A stretch of DNA of 15,482 bases from contig JBJENT010000117.1 of assembly GCA_051880335.1 (NCBI GenBank), positions 1 to 15,482 of the forward strand, given 5' to 3'. This document shows positions 14,065 to 15,482 of the stretch, piece after piece. The number at the start of each line of letters is the position of its first letter. Position 1 is the stretch's first letter. Under the pieces are notes generated by a model. The model was not told the DNA's origin and searched no databases. It worked only from the letters and a program-made list of their open reading frames with translations. This DNA is from 1XD8-76 sp051880335. GTDB taxonomy: Bacteria; Bacillota; Clostridia; Lachnospirales; Lachnospiraceae. Both the position numbers and the translations under genes were made by a program.

Positions 14065-14916
14065 TCATACTCCTGTCATTTCTTCCAAACGTGAATCAAA
14101 ATATCCCTGACATATCGTGATATATTCTCTCTTTTCACCCAGCAGATGTGAATATAGTTTTTCTGCCAGATCCGTTGACAGAATCATTTCTATTCTGGTA
14201 TTCCCGGGATAAAGTTTTTTCAAACTATCTACTGCCAATGCCGCCATGGAGAGAAATCCTCCTGAAGCATCCGGGCTGGCCCAGCAGTAATCCAGGGAAA
14301 TCTCTTCACTCTGCTCACGCATCAGCATCATCCCGGCAACTGAGTGGTCTCTCATTAGAACAAAGCTTTCCGGAATCATACCCAAATAATGCTTTATACT
14401 TACTCCTGTTTTCTCAAGCAGCCACTGGTTACACAGTTCTCGTTCACTTTGAGACAATTGATGTAATGGCTTGCAGTTACTGCTCTTCTGAAAACCATCA
14501 TATTTATGTAGAGCCTCTGCAGCCTCTTTCAGTGTCGTCACACCTAATGTCAATTCATATGGTTCCACCATGAATCCAAGGTTTATCAGAAAAGGCCTTA
14601 ATGTCACTCTTTCTTCCTGCGGATCATAAGTCACCGACAGACGTTCAACGCCTTTAGTCGCCATATTCTCAGTCAAATAGGATACCAGTTCACTGCCCAG
14701 CCCCAGACGTCTTGATATGGGTGAAATATAAATACTGTGAAGGATCCATTCGTCTCCTTTTTCTTCCCAGGCAATCGCCCCCTGCGGTTCTCTTAAGAAT
14801 GTCACGCCTGCTGCATGCATATGGCCATCCGTATCCATCAATTCCGCAACAATCTCTTCCGGCAGAAATTTCTCCCAATCAGATAATGAATCTTTCTCCA
14901 ATGGTATGATTTTCAT
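14065..14916 (-). CDS. GNAT-family N-acetyltransferase with two GNAT-like halves
   Basis: 283 residues. The N-terminal half (about 1-125) is a GNAT domain: the acetyl-CoA loop is RRLGLGS (69-75) in HSIYISPISRRLGLGSELVS, followed by the helix and GFMVEPYELTLG near the end of the fold. The C-terminal half (about 150-265) looks like a second, degenerate GNAT fold (YCWASPDASGGFLSMAALAV in place of the acetyl-CoA loop). Double-GNAT proteins of this size are common in Firmicutes, usually without a known substrate. A perfect AAAGGAGG (14927-14934) lies 9-10 bases before the ATG. It is the first gene of the likely GNAT-protease operon, with a promoter near 15032. Whether it acetylates the protease, its target or something unrelated cannot be told. 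Confidence 0.87.
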   Translation of the reverse strand: MKIIPLEKDSLSDWEKFLPEEIVAELMDTDGHMHAAGVTFLREPQGAIAWEEKGDEWILHSIYISPISRRLGLGSELVSYLTENMATKGVERLSVTYDPQEERVTLRPFLINLGFMVEPYELTLGVTTLKEAAEALHKYDGFQKSSNCKPLHQLSQSERELCNQWLLEKTGVSIKHYLGMIPESFVLMRDHSVAGMMLMREQSEEISLDYCWASPDASGGFLSMAALAVDSLKKLYPGNTRIEMILSTDLAEKLYSHLLGEKREYITICQGYFDSRLEEMTGV

Positions 14917-15031
14917 CTTGCAATTCCTCCTTTTATCATAAAGTAATCATAAAAAACTAAAACGTAAACACCATCTTATCTTTCATTTGAATTCCCCTTT
15001 TTCGACCTTTTTCCACATAAATCCTGGTTTC

Positions 15032-15061
15032 ATTATACTTTTCTTTGCCCTAAAATAGCAA
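15032..15061 (-). promoter_or_regulatory. Promoter of the GNAT-protease operon
   Basis: On the minus strand: TTGCTA (-35, at 15056-15061), an 18-base spacer, and a perfect TATAAT (-10, at 15032-15037). Transcription would start about 110 bases before the GNAT ATG, leaving a fairly long AT-rich leader in which I see no clear hairpin or riboswitch. Confidence 0.6.
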
Positions 15062-15135
15062 TAAAAATCCATCTCGACAGCGAAAAAAAACAGATATCAA
15101 ATGTCTTTCTGCACCTGCGCTCTCCCAACAACCAC

Positions 15136-15166
15136 AAAAAACCCGCTAACCACAATGGCTAGCGGG
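15136..15166 (-). terminator. Rho-independent terminator of the right-edge gene
   Basis: CCCGCTA (15142-15148) pairs with TAGCGGG (15160-15166), with CCA/TGG extending the stem inward. Read on the minus strand it is followed by six T (15136-15141). A shorter T run on the other side may allow some function on the plus strand. Confidence 0.85.
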
Positions 15167-15198
15167 GGGCTTTTATCATCTTTCGAATCTAAGCTATA

Positions 15199-15482
15199 CT
15201 ATTTTGCATCCTCGATGCTTTCCTTATTATACGTTCGGCAAGTCTCAATATTGTAGCTCATAGAACTTTTGAAATCCTACTTCAACCTCTCACTCCACTC
15301 CTCTTCTTTTTTAAAGTGGTCGAATTCGAACACTTTAAAACTCAGATTATAGATTTCCTCCCATGTCAATAAAATCTAATCTCGCTGGGTTTCTTTCATC
15401 TTGTCATAGTAAGCCTTATACCTGTAAATAGTTCTCTCACTGACATGGTTTCTTTTTGCAATCTCCACCATGGTCATACCCT
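15199..15482 (-). pseudogene. C-terminal part of a helix-turn-helix protein, interrupted by amber codons, cut by window edge
   Basis: Reading in from the right edge: GMTMVEIAKRNHVSERTIYR continuing YKAYYDKMKETQRD, a clear helix-turn-helix of the kind found at the ends of small sigma-like or phage-type DNA-binding proteins. TAG then stops the frame at 15376-15378. The same frame continues with protein-like text (ILLTWEEIYNLSFKVFEFDH), another TAG at 15277-15279, and a further 25 residues to a third TAG at 15199-15201, just before the terminator. Either the gene ends at the first TAG or it has decayed by point mutation. Only the HTH part is well supported. Its full identity lies outside the window. 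Confidence 0.45.

Overview
The window looks like chromosomal DNA of a strictly anaerobic, low-to-moderate GC Firmicute, most likely a gut Lachnospiraceae (Blautia/Ruminococcus-like). That is an inference from protein style, strong AGGAGG-type ribosome sites, [FeFe]-hydrogenase maturases, a hybrid histidine kinase and an IS1182-type transposase remnant. No rRNA, tRNA, CRISPR array or intact mobile element was recognised.

Left part (1-5100): an OmpR-type response regulator, cut by the left edge, is transcribed divergently from a two-gene ABC transporter operon. The ATPase carries the Glu 'E-loop' typical of LanF lantibiotic-immunity ATPases. The permease is a single ~504-residue protein with two similar halves, apparently a LanE-LanG fusion. 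Together they look like a regulated peptide-antibiotic resistance or immunity module; the cognate kinase would lie beyond the left edge. A strong bidirectional terminator separates this operon from a convergent hybrid sensor kinase (sensor + HisKA + HATPase + receiver) that is split by a single-base frameshift.

Middle part (5100-8520): a repeat-rich stretch. It holds a badly decayed IS1182-family transposase, an intact exoA (exodeoxyribonuclease III) with a dyad around its promoter, a PLP-dependent aminotransferase, and several copies of a GGGGACGT-headed repeat. The largest copy is a nearly perfect 84-base palindrome between hydG and the aminotransferase gene. The repeats tend to sit at the 3' ends of genes, which suggests a REP-like or miniature mobile element family. 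The ~250 bases after exoA contain a terminator and several nested or crossing inverted repeats with no convincing gene.

Right part (8520-15482): a co-directional minus-strand series, read from right to left: a double-GNAT acetyltransferase, a 971-residue calpain-like cysteine protease, hydE and hydG. The protease is the most unusual gene. It has a long charged helical N-terminal region, a recognisable Gln/Cys/His/Asn calpain-type active site, and a C-terminal tandem 16-residue acidic repeat. No signal peptide or membrane segment is visible. HydE and HydG make the H-cluster of [FeFe]-hydrogenase; a CRP/FNR-like palindrome precedes hydE. The right edge carries the end of a helix-turn-helix gene interrupted by in-frame amber codons, followed by a strong terminator.
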